From Hyphomicrobiales bacterium (GTDB lineage: Bacteria; Pseudomonadota; Alphaproteobacteria; Rhizobiales; Beijerinckiaceae), in the NCBI GenBank assembly GCA_004144595.1, contig SEEM01000035.1, positions 1-33,793 of the forward strand: 33,793 nt of DNA, given 5' to 3'. A program made the position numbers and the translations under genes. The notes below the pieces were generated by a model that saw only the letters and a list, made by a program, of their open reading frames with translations, searched no databases and was not told the origin of the DNA. This document shows positions 23,620 through 32,046 of the stretch, in pieces. Numbering within the stretch: the first letter of the stretch is position 1; each line of letters opens with the position of its first letter.

Positions 23620-24495
23620 TCAGGGTAGGCCGCCCGGGGGCAGCGGCGGCTCCGCATTGAGCAGCGTGATCGTCACCCGTCGGTTCGGCGGGATGTAGGG
23701 ATTGTCGAGGAACAGCGGCTCGGTGTCGGCGCGCCCCACCACGGAGGTGAAGCGGTTGCCGGGGAGTCCGGCACTCGCCAGGATCTCGCGTACGGCGAGC
23801 GCGCGCCCGGCGGTGAGATTCCAGGAATCGACGGCCGGCGCAGAGCCGGGGCGCGCGGCGGCCGTGTGGCCGGCGACCGACAGCTGGTTGGGCATCCGGC
23901 GCATGGCGGGCGCGAGCGCCTCCAGAACGAGGCGGGTGCGGTCGTAGGGCTGGACCGAGCCCTCGGGGAACATCGAGCGACCGTTCTCGTCCACGAGGGA
24001 AACGTTCAAGCCATCCTTGGTCTGCTCGATGACGATGTTGCGCGACAGATCGGCAATTTCGGGCATGTTCTGGAGCGCCTGCCGGATGCTGGCTATGGCG
24101 CTGAAATTGGCCTGGGCGTTTGAGGCCCGGCGGCTGGCCTCGCGGTCGCTGGCGCCACCCGGGCTGGTCGGTCGCGCCTTGTCATCGGGCCCCGCCGTAT
24201 CCCGCGCCGCGTTGCGGGGCACGGACGTCTTGCTGCCTGACTTGTCCAGTGCAGTGCCCATCAGGATGCCACCAGAGCCGCTGGTGCTGGAACTCAGGGC
24301 CGACGTCGGCGCGAAATATTCCGCCAGACCGTCCTTCTGCTCCTGCGTCGTCATGCTGATCAGCCACATCAGCAGGAAGAACGCCATCATCGCTGTCACG
24401 AAGTCCGCATAGGCAATCTTCCAGGCCCCGCCATGGTGCGCGTGAGCGGCCTTCTTGACCTTCTTGATGATGATCGGCTGCGTCGACTTGGCCAT
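23620..24495 (-). CDS. motB: Flagellar motor protein MotB
   Basis: This 291-aa stator subunit anchors the proton channel to peptidoglycan. The single transmembrane helix follows AWKIAYADFVTAMMAFFLL, with Asp31 corresponding to the essential proton-carrying Asp32 of E. coli MotB. A low-complexity linker (about 60-125, rich in Ser, Gly and Ala) leads to the C-terminal OmpA-like peptidoglycan-binding domain, with SVAGHTAA, NLTAGRALAVREIL and PNRRVTI. Start ATG 24495 has an AGGA site and lies 21 bp after the motA stop, so the two are cotranscribed. No other flagellar genes are in the window. Confidence 0.94.
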   Translation of the reverse strand: MAKSTQPIIIKKVKKAAHAHHGGAWKIAYADFVTAMMAFFLLMWLISMTTQEQKDGLAEYFAPTSALSSSTSGSGGILMGTALDKSGSKTSVPRNAARDTAGPDDKARPTSPGGASDREASRRASNAQANFSAIASIRQALQNMPEIADLSRNIVIEQTKDGLNVSLVDENGRSMFPEGSVQPYDRTRLVLEALAPAMRRMPNQLSVAGHTAAARPGSAPAVDSWNLTAGRALAVREILASAGLPGNRFTSVVGRADTEPLFLDNPYIPPNRRVTITLLNAEPPLPPGGLP

Positions 24496-24516
24496 CGAGT
24501 CCTACGGGTGACTGGG

Positions 24517-25380
24517 TCAGATACTGGCCGGCAGAGCGGCGGTTGCCGCTTCCACTTCGGCGAAGGTCGGGCGGACATCGCTCATCAGGGCCTTGCGGGC
24601 GAATTCGACCGCCATCACCGGCGGCTGGCCGCTGATATGGGCGAGGAGACCCGCCTTGAGCGAAAGGAAGTACTTGGCTTCCGCATCGAAGGTGCTCTTC
24701 AGCGACGCCGCCATGGGCGCAAAGAAGCCGTAGGCGACGAAGACGCCGAAGAACGTTCCGACGAGCGCGCCGCCGATCAGGTGTCCCAGCACCTCCGGCG
24801 GTTCCTTGATCGCCCCCATCGTCTTGATGACGCCGAGCACGGCGGCGACGATGCCGAGCGCCGGTGTTCCGTCGGCGATCGACTGCATGGCGGAGACGAT
24901 GCGCTCCTGCTCCTGGTGATGCGTCTCCAGTTCCTCGTCCATGAGCGCATCGATCTCGTGGACGTTGTTGGCGCCCAGCGTCAACATGCGCATGTAGTCG
25001 CACACGAACTCGACCGCATGATGGTTCGCCGCAAAAGTCGGGAAGGCGTTGAACAGCGTCGATTCGCTTGGGTTTTCGATGTGCTGCTCGACGGCGAGCA
25101 TGCCCTTCTGCTTCACGAGCTTGTACAAGGAATACTGCATCCCCAGCAGTTCGACATAGCACTCCTGCTTGTACTTGGAGCCCTTGACGATCGTGCCGAG
25201 CATGGAAGGCACGGCCTTGAGCACCGGCCCGGGATTGCCGATGATGAAGGCGCCGATCGCTGCACCAAGGATGATGACGAACTCGAACGGCTGCCAAAGC
25301 ACCTCGAGGTGGCCGCCCATGGCTGCGTAGCTGCCGAAGACGCAGACGAAGACGATGATTGCGCCGACGATCAGCCGCAT
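24517..25380 (-). CDS. motA: Flagellar motor protein MotA
   Basis: This 287-aa inner-membrane stator subunit forms the proton channel with MotB and pushes on the rotor protein FliG. Four hydrophobic helices are visible. Pro173 (DGTPALGIVAAVLGV) and Pro222 (FFAPMAASL) match the positions of the two functional prolines of E. coli MotA. The cytoplasmic loop has charged residues at about 90 (Lys) and 98 (Glu), the places where E. coli has Arg90 and Glu98, which contact FliG. The ATG at 25380 has GAGGGTGG upstream. It is followed directly by motB. Confidence 0.95.
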   Translation of the reverse strand: MRLIVGAIIVFVCVFGSYAAMGGHLEVLWQPFEFVIILGAAIGAFIIGNPGPVLKAVPSMLGTIVKGSKYKQECYVELLGMQYSLYKLVKQKGMLAVEQHIENPSESTLFNAFPTFAANHHAVEFVCDYMRMLTLGANNVHEIDALMDEELETHHQEQERIVSAMQSIADGTPALGIVAAVLGVIKTMGAIKEPPEVLGHLIGGALVGTFFGVFVAYGFFAPMAASLKSTFDAEAKYFLSLKAGLLAHISGQPPVMAVEFARKALMSDVRPTFAEVEAATAALPASI

Positions 25381-25756
25381 GGTTTTGCCACCCTCGCACC
25401 GCAGCAGCTACAGCCCGCGCGAAGCCACTACTGGTCCGACGAAATGACCGATCGAGGTTAAGGGCGAGTTTATGGCCGTTGGCTCGGAGGCTTGTAGGCG
25501 TCGTCGTCAGCCGCCGCTTTGAGGCTTGCGGGGGCGGGGCAGGCCCAGGAAATCGGGACGCAACCGTCTCCGCCAACCTCGGTTATCGGCGCCAAAAGAG
25601 GCCCGTTTGCGGGATCATTTGCACTGCTTCGCCTTGCCGTGGCGCGGCGGGATCGTGGATGGGGCCGACGAGAACGAGACAGGTAACTGTGCGAACACGA
25701 CCCCGCTTCGGGCTTTCGGAACGTTCCGAAACTGCCTCCGGGCCCTCAGGCCGGAA
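25381..25756. other. Non-coding stretch between motA and the tRNA terminator
   Basis: This 376-bp region should contain the motA promoter, reading leftwards. I see no credible gene. It holds one perfect 18-bp palindrome, TTTCGGAACGTTCCGAAA (25714-25731), which has no loop and looks more like a protein-binding site than a terminator. Open frames that cross the region on the plus strand run into the antisense of the tRNA and are spurious. Confidence 0.5.
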
Positions 25757-25786
25757 AAGCAAAAAGCGCCGGAAGATCCGACGCTT
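25757..25786 (-). terminator. Rho-independent terminator after tRNA-Gly
   Basis: On the minus strand a 10-bp stem (AAGCGTCGGA / TCCGGCGCTT, one mismatch) with a 3-base loop is followed by TTTTTGCTTTT. It lies about 28 bp beyond the tRNA 3' end and should release the tRNA precursor. Confidence 0.85.
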
Positions 25787-25814
25787 GCATGCTTCTCTAG
25801 CCTTGAGATTGTCC

Positions 25815-25889
25815 TGGAGCGGGAGAAGGGATTCGAACCCTCGACCCCAACCTTGGCAAGGTTGTGCTCTACCCCTGAGCTACTCCCGC
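25815..25889 (-). tRNA. tRNA-Gly (anticodon GCC)
   Basis: Read on the minus strand, the gene starts GCGGGAG and ends CTCCCGCTCCA, giving a perfect 7-bp acceptor stem, a U discriminator and an encoded CCA. The D arm is GCTCAGGGGTAGAGC, the anticodon arm CAACC-TTGCCAA-GGTTG with anticodon GCC, and the T arm GAGGGTTCGAATCCCTT. All arms pair well, so the gene should be functional. It reads glycine codons GGC and GGU. A terminator follows at 25757-25786. No integrase or duplicated 3' end is seen nearby, so it is not evidently an integration site. Confidence 0.97.
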
Positions 25890-26122
25890 GTCAGGACAGT
25901 CGCACCGTGTTGGCGGCGCGGCCGGGTTATTGCCCCAAAGCGCCGCTGAGCGCAAGCACCCCGGCCAAAGTTTTTTTGCCGCCTTCCACAAAAGCCGGGA
26001 TTCACGCCAACCGTCTTGCTGCCGGCGCCGCGCAGGGCTAGGCATTCTCCGGCCCCTTCGTGCTGTTCCCGCAGGGGTTTTCCTGATTGTCCCGAGCCCC
26101 GCCCACCGCCGATCGCCTCGCC

Positions 26123-26647
26123 ATGACCACGTCCGTCACCCCCGACCAGCTCTGCGCCTATCTCACCGAGCAGGGCATCGCCTTCCATCGGACCGACCAT
26201 CCGGCCGTGTTCACCGTCGCCGAGACGGCGCCGCATCGCGACGCGATGACCGGCCATCATACCAAGAACCTCTTCCTCAAGGACAAGAAGAGCCGGCTCT
26301 TCCTGGTCTCGGCCGAAGCGCACGCGCGGATCGACCTGAAGCGCCTGCATGAGCGGATCGGTGCCAGCGGCCGTCTTTCGTTCGGCTCTGCCGAACTCCT
26401 GATGGAGAAGCTTGGCGTGACACCGGGCTCGGTCACGGCCTTCGCGGTGATCAACGATCGCGCGGGCGAGGTCACCATGGTGCTCGACGCCACGCTCGCA
26501 ACCGGCGAGGACGTCAATTTCCACCCGCTGATCAACACGTCGACGCTGCGGGTCAGCCGCGACGATCTGCTGGCCTTCTTCCGGAGCACGGGGCATGAGC
26601 CGCTGATCGTCGATTTGCCAGTCCCGCCCGATGGACAGAACGACTGA
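26123..26647 (+). CDS. ProX-type aminoacyl-tRNA deacylase (YbaK/prolyl-tRNA synthetase-associated domain)
   Basis: This 174-aa freestanding editing-domain protein probably hydrolyses mischarged tRNA, most likely alanyl-tRNA(Pro) as in the ProX/PrdX group. The N-terminal DHPAVFTVAE is typical of the family; the TKNLFLKDKKSRLFLVSA strand carries the lysine expected in the active site; TPGSVTAFAVINDRAGEV and the late VNFHPLINTSTL motif complete the fold. The start is uncertain: ATG 26123 matches family length but has no clear Shine-Dalgarno, while a TTG at 26087 has AGGGG upstream and would add 12 residues. It is separated by 82 bp from the thioredoxin-like gene and may form a unit with it. Confidence 0.85.
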   Translation: MTTSVTPDQLCAYLTEQGIAFHRTDHPAVFTVAETAPHRDAMTGHHTKNLFLKDKKSRLFLVSAEAHARIDLKRLHERIGASGRLSFGSAELLMEKLGVTPGSVTAFAVINDRAGEVTMVLDATLATGEDVNFHPLINTSTLRVSRDDLLAFFRSTGHEPLIVDLPVPPDGQND

Positions 26648-26729
26648 AGCATCCCATCTATGGGGCAAATGCGCGGGCGGCCGGATCGGCCCTGCCTTCG
26701 CTTTCAGGACATTTCACGAAGGACGACCC

Positions 26730-27629
26730 ATGCTGGTCAATGGCGAGGCGGCCGCGCAACCCGGCCTGATCAAGGACACCACGACCCAGGGCTTCCGCGA
26801 GGACGTCATCGCGGAATCGATGAAGCAGCCGGTGCTGATCGATTTCTGGGCGCCCTGGTGCGGCCCCTGCAAGCAGCTCACCCCCATCATCGAGAAGGTG
26901 GTCAAGGCGGCCGGCGGCAAGGTCAAGCTCGTCAAGATGAACATCGACGAGCATCCGCAGATTCCAGGCCAGCTCGGCATCCAGTCGATCCCCGCCGTCA
27001 TCGCGTTCAAGCAGGGCCAGCCGATCGACGGCTTCATGGGCGCCCAGCCCGAAGGCCAGATCAAGGCCTTTATCGAGCGTCTGGTCGGGCCAATGGGTCC
27101 GGGCGAGACCGCCGAATTGATCGAGGCCGCCGCGGCGGCCATAGCCGCCGGCGACCTGGCCGGCGCGAGCGAGCTCTATGCCGGTGTGCTTGAGATCGAG
27201 CCCGACAACCTTGCCGCCATCGCGGGCTTGGCGCGGCTGCATCTCGACAGCGGCGATATCGAGGGAGCCAAGGGCATTCTCGGCATGGCCCCGCCGGACA
27301 AGGCCAACGACCCGGCGATCGCGGCCATCCGCGCCGCGATCGAGCTCGCCGAGCAGGCTGCCTCGCTGGGCGACACCGCCGAGCTGGAGGCGAAGGTCGC
27401 CGCCGATCCGAAGGACCATCAGGCCCGCTTCGATCTCGCGCTGGCGCTCAACGCCCGTGACAGGCGCGAGGAGGCGGTCGACCATCTCGTCGCCATCATC
27501 AAGGCCGATAGGACGTGGGACGACGACGGCGCGCGCAGGCAGCTCCTGCAGTTCTTCGAGGCCTGGGGCCCGATGGACGAGGCGAGCGTCAGTGGGCGCC
27601 GCAAGCTCTCGACCCTACTGTTCTCCTGA
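26730..27629 (+). CDS. Thioredoxin-domain protein with TPR tail, CnoX/YbbN type
   Basis: This 299-aa cytoplasmic protein has an N-terminal thioredoxin fold with the intact active site WCGPCK (Cys44 and Cys47) and a C-terminal helical TPR-like region (about 130-299). The architecture matches CnoX (YbbN), a holdase that protects unfolded proteins and hands them to GroEL or DnaK. The complete CxxC pair suggests that redox activity is retained, whereas the E. coli protein has lost the first cysteine. ATG 26730 follows AAGGA. The LON-domain gene begins 22 bp downstream, a pairing frequent in alphaproteobacteria that suggests a joint role in protein quality control. Confidence 0.88.
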   Translation: MLVNGEAAAQPGLIKDTTTQGFREDVIAESMKQPVLIDFWAPWCGPCKQLTPIIEKVVKAAGGKVKLVKMNIDEHPQIPGQLGIQSIPAVIAFKQGQPIDGFMGAQPEGQIKAFIERLVGPMGPGETAELIEAAAAAIAAGDLAGASELYAGVLEIEPDNLAAIAGLARLHLDSGDIEGAKGILGMAPPDKANDPAIAAIRAAIELAEQAASLGDTAELEAKVAADPKDHQARFDLALALNARDRREEAVDHLVAIIKADRTWDDDGARRQLLQFFEAWGPMDEASVSGRRKLSTLLFS

Positions 27630-27651
27630 CCCGCATAAGGACAAGGCGCGC

Positions 27652-28323
27652 ATGAGCATCAACGCCGTCTACGAGGGAGCCAAGGATTGCCCGGCCGCGA
27701 TCCCGCTCTTTCCGCTGGGTGGCGCGCTGCTCCTGCCCCGCGGCCAGATGCCGCTCAACATCTTCGAGCCGCGATATCTCGCCATGATCGACGATGCGCT
27801 GAAGGGAGAGCGCGTCATCGGCATCATCCAGCCCGAGCCGGAGACCGGGCGCCAGCCTGAGATCCCGCCGCTGCTGAAGGTCGGCTGCCTCGGCCGCATC
27901 ACGCAGTTCTCCGAGACCGGGGACGGCCGCTACATCATTACGCTCACCGGGATCAGCCGTTTCCGACTGCTCGACGAATTGGCGGTCACGACGCCCTATC
28001 GCCAGAGCCGCGTCAGCTATGACAGCTTCGCCGCCGATTTCGTCGCCCGAACCGGCGAGGACGAGGTCGACCGCAAGGGCCTGCTCAAGGCACTCAAGGA
28101 CTTCGCCAAGGCGAACGAGCTCAAGATCGACTGGAAGGGCGTCAACGAGGCGCCGAACGAGGCCCTGGTCAACGCGCTCTCGATGATGTGCCCGTTCGGA
28201 CCGCGCGAGAAGCAGGCGCTGCTGGAAGCCTCGACGCTGAAGGATCGCGCCGAAGTCCTTGTCGCGATCACAGAGATCGAGCTCGCCCGCGGCGGCGGCG
28301 ACCCGGACACCACCCTGCAGTGA
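27652..28323 (+). CDS. LON N-terminal (substrate-binding) domain protein
   Basis: This 223-aa protein consists of the N-terminal substrate-recognition domain of Lon proteases without the ATPase or protease parts. IPLFPLGGALLLPRGQMPLNIFEPRYLAMI is the typical opening, and GRITQFSETGDGRYIITLTGISRFRL the typical middle. The C-terminal third is helical. It may act as an adaptor or chaperone-like protein, but its role is not established. ATG 27652 has AAGGA upstream. It follows the CnoX-like gene by 22 bp, and its stop overlaps the GTG start of the MFS gene (GTGA, 28320-28323), so three genes form one operon. Confidence 0.9.
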   Translation: MSINAVYEGAKDCPAAIPLFPLGGALLLPRGQMPLNIFEPRYLAMIDDALKGERVIGIIQPEPETGRQPEIPPLLKVGCLGRITQFSETGDGRYIITLTGISRFRLLDELAVTTPYRQSRVSYDSFAADFVARTGEDEVDRKGLLKALKDFAKANELKIDWKGVNEAPNEALVNALSMMCPFGPREKQALLEASTLKDRAEVLVAITEIELARGGGDPDTTLQ

Positions 28324-29717
28324 CGCCAGCGACGCCGCCCGCCGAAGCCCCGCCCACCGTCTGGCCGCCACGCCGCGCGGTTACCGCCTGGCTGTTCTTC
28401 GACTGGTCGGCCCAGCCCTTCTTCACGCTGATCACCACCTTCGTCTTCGCGCCCTTCTTCGCATCAGTGCTGGCGCAGGACGCGGCCGACGGCCAGGCGC
28501 TCTGGGGCTACGCCACCGGTTTCGCCGGCCTCTGCATCGCCCTGCTCTCCCCCTTGCTGGGCGGCATCGCCGACCGAACCGGGCCGCGCAAGCCCTGGAT
28601 CGCCGCATTCGGTGCGCTCCTGGTCATCGGCTCGACCATGCTCTGGTTTGCCGTTCCGGGCTCCCGATGGGCAGTCCCGATCGCGCTCGCCGGCTTCGTC
28701 GTCGCGACGATCGGCGCCGAATTCGCCACCACCTTCAACAATGCGATGATGACGCGGCTGGTGCCGCCGGAACGGCTCGGCTGGCTCTCGGGCACGGGCT
28801 GGGCGATCGGCTATCTCGGCGGCCTGCTCTCGCTGGCGATCACGCTCGGCCTGCTCGCGGCCGATCCTCAGACCGGCAAGACGCTCATCGGCATCACGCC
28901 GATCTTCGGCCTCGACGCTGCAGCACGCGAGGGCGACCGTTTTTCCGGCCCACTGACGGCACTCTGGTTCATCGTCTTCGTCACGCCGATGTTCCTGTTG
29001 ACGCCCGACTCCAGCAGGACGGGCCTGAGCCTTGCCGAAGCAGCCAAAGGCGGCGTCGGGCGCCTGAAGGCGACTTTGGCCGAACTGCCGAAACTGCCCG
29101 CGCTCGGCCGCTTCCTGCTAGCCAACATGATCTATCAGGATGCGCTGGTCGCTCTCTTCGCCTTCGGCGGCATCTATGCGGCCGGCGTCTTCGGCTGGCA
29201 GACGATCGAACTCGGCATCTTCGGCATTCTCCTGACCGTTGCCGGCACGCTGGGCGCCTGGGCCGGCGGCAAGCTCGACGACCGTATCGGCGGCAAGCCG
29301 GTGGTGCTGGGCGCGATCGCCTGCCTGCTCTTCGCCTGCCTCGGCATCCTCTCGCTCAGTGCCGATCATATTCTGTTCGTGATTCCGGCCGCCCCGCCCA
29401 TGCCGGGCGACGGCCTGTTCGCCTCGCTGCCGGAGCGGGTCTATCTCGGCCTGGGGCTGCTGATCGGCCTCGTCGCCGGTCCGATGCAGGCGGCCTCGCG
29501 CAGCCTGATGGCGCGGCTGGCGCCCGAGGGACGCATCGGCGAGTTCTTCGGGCTGTTTGCGCTCTCGGGGAAGGTCACGTCCTTCATGGGACCGACGCTG
29601 GTCGCGCTGGCGACGACGATCTTCGCCAGCCAACGCGCGGGCCTGGCCGTGCTGATCGTGTTCTTCGTGGGCGGAGCGGCGCTGCTGGCGGGCGTGAAGG
29701 TCCAGAAGGCGTCGTAA
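28320..29717 (+). CDS. MFS transporter, UMF1 (Atg22-like) family
   Basis: This 465-aa inner-membrane carrier has about twelve hydrophobic segments. The opening WLFFDWSAQPFFTLITTFVFAPFF corresponds to the YDWANSAF motif that identifies the UMF1 family, relatives of the yeast vacuolar effluxer Atg22. GGIADRTGPRKPW is the loop 2-3 signature and GGKLDDRIGGKPV the loop 8-9 one. A large loop after helix 6 carries polar residues. The substrate is unknown; amino acid export is known for Atg22. The GTG start at 28320 overlaps the LON-domain stop codon, so translation is coupled. A palindromic repeat follows. Confidence 0.86.
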   Translation: MTPATPPAEAPPTVWPPRRAVTAWLFFDWSAQPFFTLITTFVFAPFFASVLAQDAADGQALWGYATGFAGLCIALLSPLLGGIADRTGPRKPWIAAFGALLVIGSTMLWFAVPGSRWAVPIALAGFVVATIGAEFATTFNNAMMTRLVPPERLGWLSGTGWAIGYLGGLLSLAITLGLLAADPQTGKTLIGITPIFGLDAAAREGDRFSGPLTALWFIVFVTPMFLLTPDSSRTGLSLAEAAKGGVGRLKATLAELPKLPALGRFLLANMIYQDALVALFAFGGIYAAGVFGWQTIELGIFGILLTVAGTLGAWAGGKLDDRIGGKPVVLGAIACLLFACLGILSLSADHILFVIPAAPPMPGDGLFASLPERVYLGLGLLIGLVAGPMQAASRSLMARLAPEGRIGEFFGLFALSGKVTSFMGPTLVALATTIFASQRAGLAVLIVFFVGGAALLAGVKVQKAS

Positions 29718-29728
29718 CGACTGCGGCC

Positions 29729-29819
29729 GTCATGCTCGGGCTTGTCCCGAGCATCCATGTCCTGAACACAGCCTTCGCCGAACGGAGACGTGGATGGTCG
29801 CCACAAGGGCGACCATGAC
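29729..29819. repeat. Palindromic intergenic repeat, copy B
   Basis: GTCAT at 29729 and ATGAC at 29819 bound two hairpins, TGCTCGGG-cttgt-CCCGAGCA and GGTCGCC-acaa-GGGCGACC, with inverted CATCCATGTC / GACGTGGATG segments inside. It is the inverted counterpart of copy A at 15403-15489. It lies between the convergent MFS and homospermidine synthase genes and is the only candidate terminator for both. Confidence 0.82.
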
Positions 29820-29839
29820 GATTGAGGCAGACCTGCCCC

Positions 29840-31276
29840 TTATCGCACCAGGATGTTCTTGAACTGCCAGGGGTCGCTCTCGTCGAGATCCTCCGGAAAC
29901 AGTCCGGGGCGGCCGTCGAGCGGGGTCCAGTCGGTGTAGTAGCCATTCACCGGCCCGAGATAGGGCCGCTGGATCTCGAGGCAGCGATCGAAGTCGAGCT
30001 CTTCGACCTCGACGATCCCCGCGCGCGGGTTCTCCAGCGCCCAGACCATGCCGGCCAGCACGGAAGAGGTCACCTGCAGGCCGGTCGCGGTCTGGTAGGG
30101 CGCGAGCGAACGCGCCTCCTCCGTGGAGAGTTGCGAGCCGAACCAGTAGGCGCCCTTCTCGTGGCCGTAGAGCAGCACGCCGAGCTCGTCGATGCCGTCG
30201 ACGACCTCCTTCTCCTCGAGGATATGGTGCTCCTCCTGCGGCCGGCCGGCATTGCCGAACATCTCGTGCAGCGAAAGCACGGCGTCATTCGCCGGGTGAT
30301 AGGCGTAGTGGCAGGTCGGCCGGAAGACGGCCTTGCCGGCCTCGTCGCGCACGGTGAAATAATCCGCGATCGAGATCGCCTCGTTATGCGTGACCAGGAA
30401 GCCGTATTGCGGCCCCGGCGTCGGGCACCAGCTCCGGACCTTGGTCTCGGCGCCGGCCTGCATCAGATAGATCGCTGCCTGCGAGCCGGTCTCATGGCCA
30501 TGGGCGTTCGCCGGCATCCACTTTTCATGGGTACCCCAGCCGAGCTCGGCCGGCTGCACGGCTTCGGCGATGAAGCCCTCGACCGACCAGGTGTTGACGA
30601 AGACGCCCGGCGGCTTGGGGTTCTTCGAGCGCTGCGTGTCGCGCTCGGCGATATGGACGCCCTTGACGCCGACGCGCTGCATCAGCGCCGCCCATTCCTC
30701 GCGGGTGTTCGGCTGCGTCGCGTTGAGGCGCATATCGGCGGCAAGGTTCGTCAGCGCCCGCTTGACCAGCGACGAGACCATGCCGGGATTGGCACCGCAG
30801 CAGGACACAGCCGTCGGCGTGCCGGCCGGGCGCGCCCGCTTGGCCGCGAGAGTCATCTCGCGCAGCGCATAGTTCGAGCGCTCGGCCGGGCCCTTGCTCT
30901 CGTCGAAATAGAAGCCGAGCCAGGGCTCGTTGACCGTGTCGATATAGAGCGCGCCGAGGCTGGAGCAGAACTCCATGATATCGCGCGAGCCGGTATCGCA
31001 GGAGAGGTTGACGCAGAAGCCCTGCCCGCCGCCGGCGGTCAGCAGCGGCTCCAGCATCGTCTTGTAGTTCTCGACGGTGACGGCCTCGTGGATGAAGCGG
31101 ATACCGCGCTCGTCGAGCAGGTGGCGGTTGGAATCATCGGGAGCAATGACGACGAAGCGGCTCTTGTCGAACTTGAAGTGCCGTTCGAGCAGCGGCAGCG
31201 TACCGCGGCCGATCGAGCCGAACCCGATCATCACGATCGGGCCGGTGATCTCGCCGTAGACGGGCCAATTCGTCAT
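29840..31276 (-). CDS. hss: Homospermidine synthase
   Basis: This 478-aa NAD-dependent enzyme makes sym-homospermidine from two putrescines, or from putrescine and spermidine. The N-terminal Rossmann fold has VMIGFGSIGRG (GxGxxG at about 18-23). The length matches the bacterial enzyme of Blastochloris and rhizobia (about 477-482 aa), and the sequence is full length with no frameshift. ATG 31276 has AGGAG about 8 bases upstream. A large nested hairpin followed by TTTT lies at 31327-31402, between this gene and the GNAT gene, so hss probably has its own promoter in the remaining 50 bases; TTTTGC and TATGTC with 16 bases between are possible boxes. The putrescine supply probably comes from the decarboxylase gene upstream. 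Confidence 0.95.
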   Translation of the reverse strand: MTNWPVYGEITGPIVMIGFGSIGRGTLPLLERHFKFDKSRFVVIAPDDSNRHLLDERGIRFIHEAVTVENYKTMLEPLLTAGGGQGFCVNLSCDTGSRDIMEFCSSLGALYIDTVNEPWLGFYFDESKGPAERSNYALREMTLAAKRARPAGTPTAVSCCGANPGMVSSLVKRALTNLAADMRLNATQPNTREEWAALMQRVGVKGVHIAERDTQRSKNPKPPGVFVNTWSVEGFIAEAVQPAELGWGTHEKWMPANAHGHETGSQAAIYLMQAGAETKVRSWCPTPGPQYGFLVTHNEAISIADYFTVRDEAGKAVFRPTCHYAYHPANDAVLSLHEMFGNAGRPQEEHHILEEKEVVDGIDELGVLLYGHEKGAYWFGSQLSTEEARSLAPYQTATGLQVTSSVLAGMVWALENPRAGIVEVEELDFDRCLEIQRPYLGPVNGYYTDWTPLDGRPGLFPEDLDESDPWQFKNILVR

Positions 31277-31326
31277 TCTCTCAAACTCCTGGGTTCTTGG
31301 GGGACATAAAAGGGTCGTATGAGCGC

Positions 31327-31402
31327 AAAATCGCGCCGTCAATCGCGAGGGCGCCTTCCATGCGGGTGAGCGCATGGAAAGCGCCGGGCGATGACGGCGC
31401 GA
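31327..31402 (-). terminator. Nested hairpin terminator between the GNAT gene and hss
   Basis: An outer stem of about 15 bp (31331-31346 with 31388-31402, one bulge) encloses an inner stem: GGCGCC-TTCCATGCG (31350-31364) pairs with CGCATGGAA-A-GCGCC (31371-31385), with one mismatch and a 6-base loop. On the minus strand the structure is followed by TTTT (31330-31327). It should end the GNAT transcript and separate it from hss. Confidence 0.8.
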
Positions 31403-31421
31403 TGACGATGGATCGGGATTG

Positions 31422-31958
31422 TCAGGCGGCCTGCGCCACCTCATCCGCCTCGAAGGCTTCGGGCATCACGGCGCCGCAGGCGACCAGCACACCGCTTGCG
31501 CCATCCAGCGCCCCGTCGCGGAGTTCGATCGCAAGGAAGCGCTCGCGCTCGACAGGGCCGGGCATGGCGAGTTCGCGCGTCAGTGCCGGATCGAAGCCGA
31601 AGCGGGCGTAATAGGGCGCATCGCCGACGAGGATGACGGCACCATGCCCACGGCAGGCTGCGCGCCAGAGCGCCTCGCGCATCATCGCCTTGCCGAGCCC
31701 CTCGCCCTGCAGCTCCGGCTTCACCGCGAGCGGGCCGAGCAGCAGCGCCGGCACGCCATTGGCTTCCACATGCCAGAGGCGGACGGTCGCGAGCACTTCG
31801 CCGTCGCGCTCGGCGGTCAGGGCCAGGCCCCTCGCCGGCAAACGCCCCTCGCGCAGGCGCTCGCTCGACTTGGCGGCGCGGCGCTCGCCGAGGCAACGGT
31901 CCAGCAGCGCCTCGCGGGCGGGAATATCGTTGGCGATCTCGTCGCGGATCGTGATCAT
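31422..31958 (-). CDS. GNAT family N-acetyltransferase, YhbS-like
   Basis: This 178-aa cytoplasmic acetyltransferase uses acetyl-CoA. The acetyl-CoA-binding motif A is LGPLAVKPELQGEGLGKAMM (74-93), with the QGEGLG loop. VGDAPYYARFGF (111-122) is the pattern typical of the YhbS group (COG3153), whose substrates are mostly unknown. The ATG at 31958 has GGAGG upstream. It lies between the decarboxylase and hss genes on the same strand, which raises the possibility that it acetylates a polyamine, but the sequence is not close to SpeG and the idea rests on context only. Confidence 0.88.
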   Translation of the reverse strand: MITIRDEIANDIPAREALLDRCLGERRAAKSSERLREGRLPARGLALTAERDGEVLATVRLWHVEANGVPALLLGPLAVKPELQGEGLGKAMMREALWRAACRGHGAVILVGDAPYYARFGFDPALTRELAMPGPVERERFLAIELRDGALDGASGVLVACGAVMPEAFEADEVAQAA

Positions 31959-32046
31959 GACGCACCTCCGGCCGGAGCGCCCATTTTCATGGACCTACCC
32001 GGCGCCACGCTCGCGCGCGGCCACAATGGAACGATGTGGGGAAGAG

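Noticed and set aside
25815-25889. tRNA-Gly as an attachment site for an integrated element
   Set aside because: No integrase, no repeated tRNA 3' end and no change in gene character on either side are visible.
25359-25949. Plus-strand frames with RDSNPRPQPWQGCALPLSYSR-like translation
   Set aside because: This is the well-known artefact of translating the antisense of tRNA-Gly and does not represent a protein.
29822-31309. Plus-strand open frame of 495 codons opposite hss
   Set aside because: Antisense of a well-recognised homospermidine synthase; composition is typical of a shadow frame.
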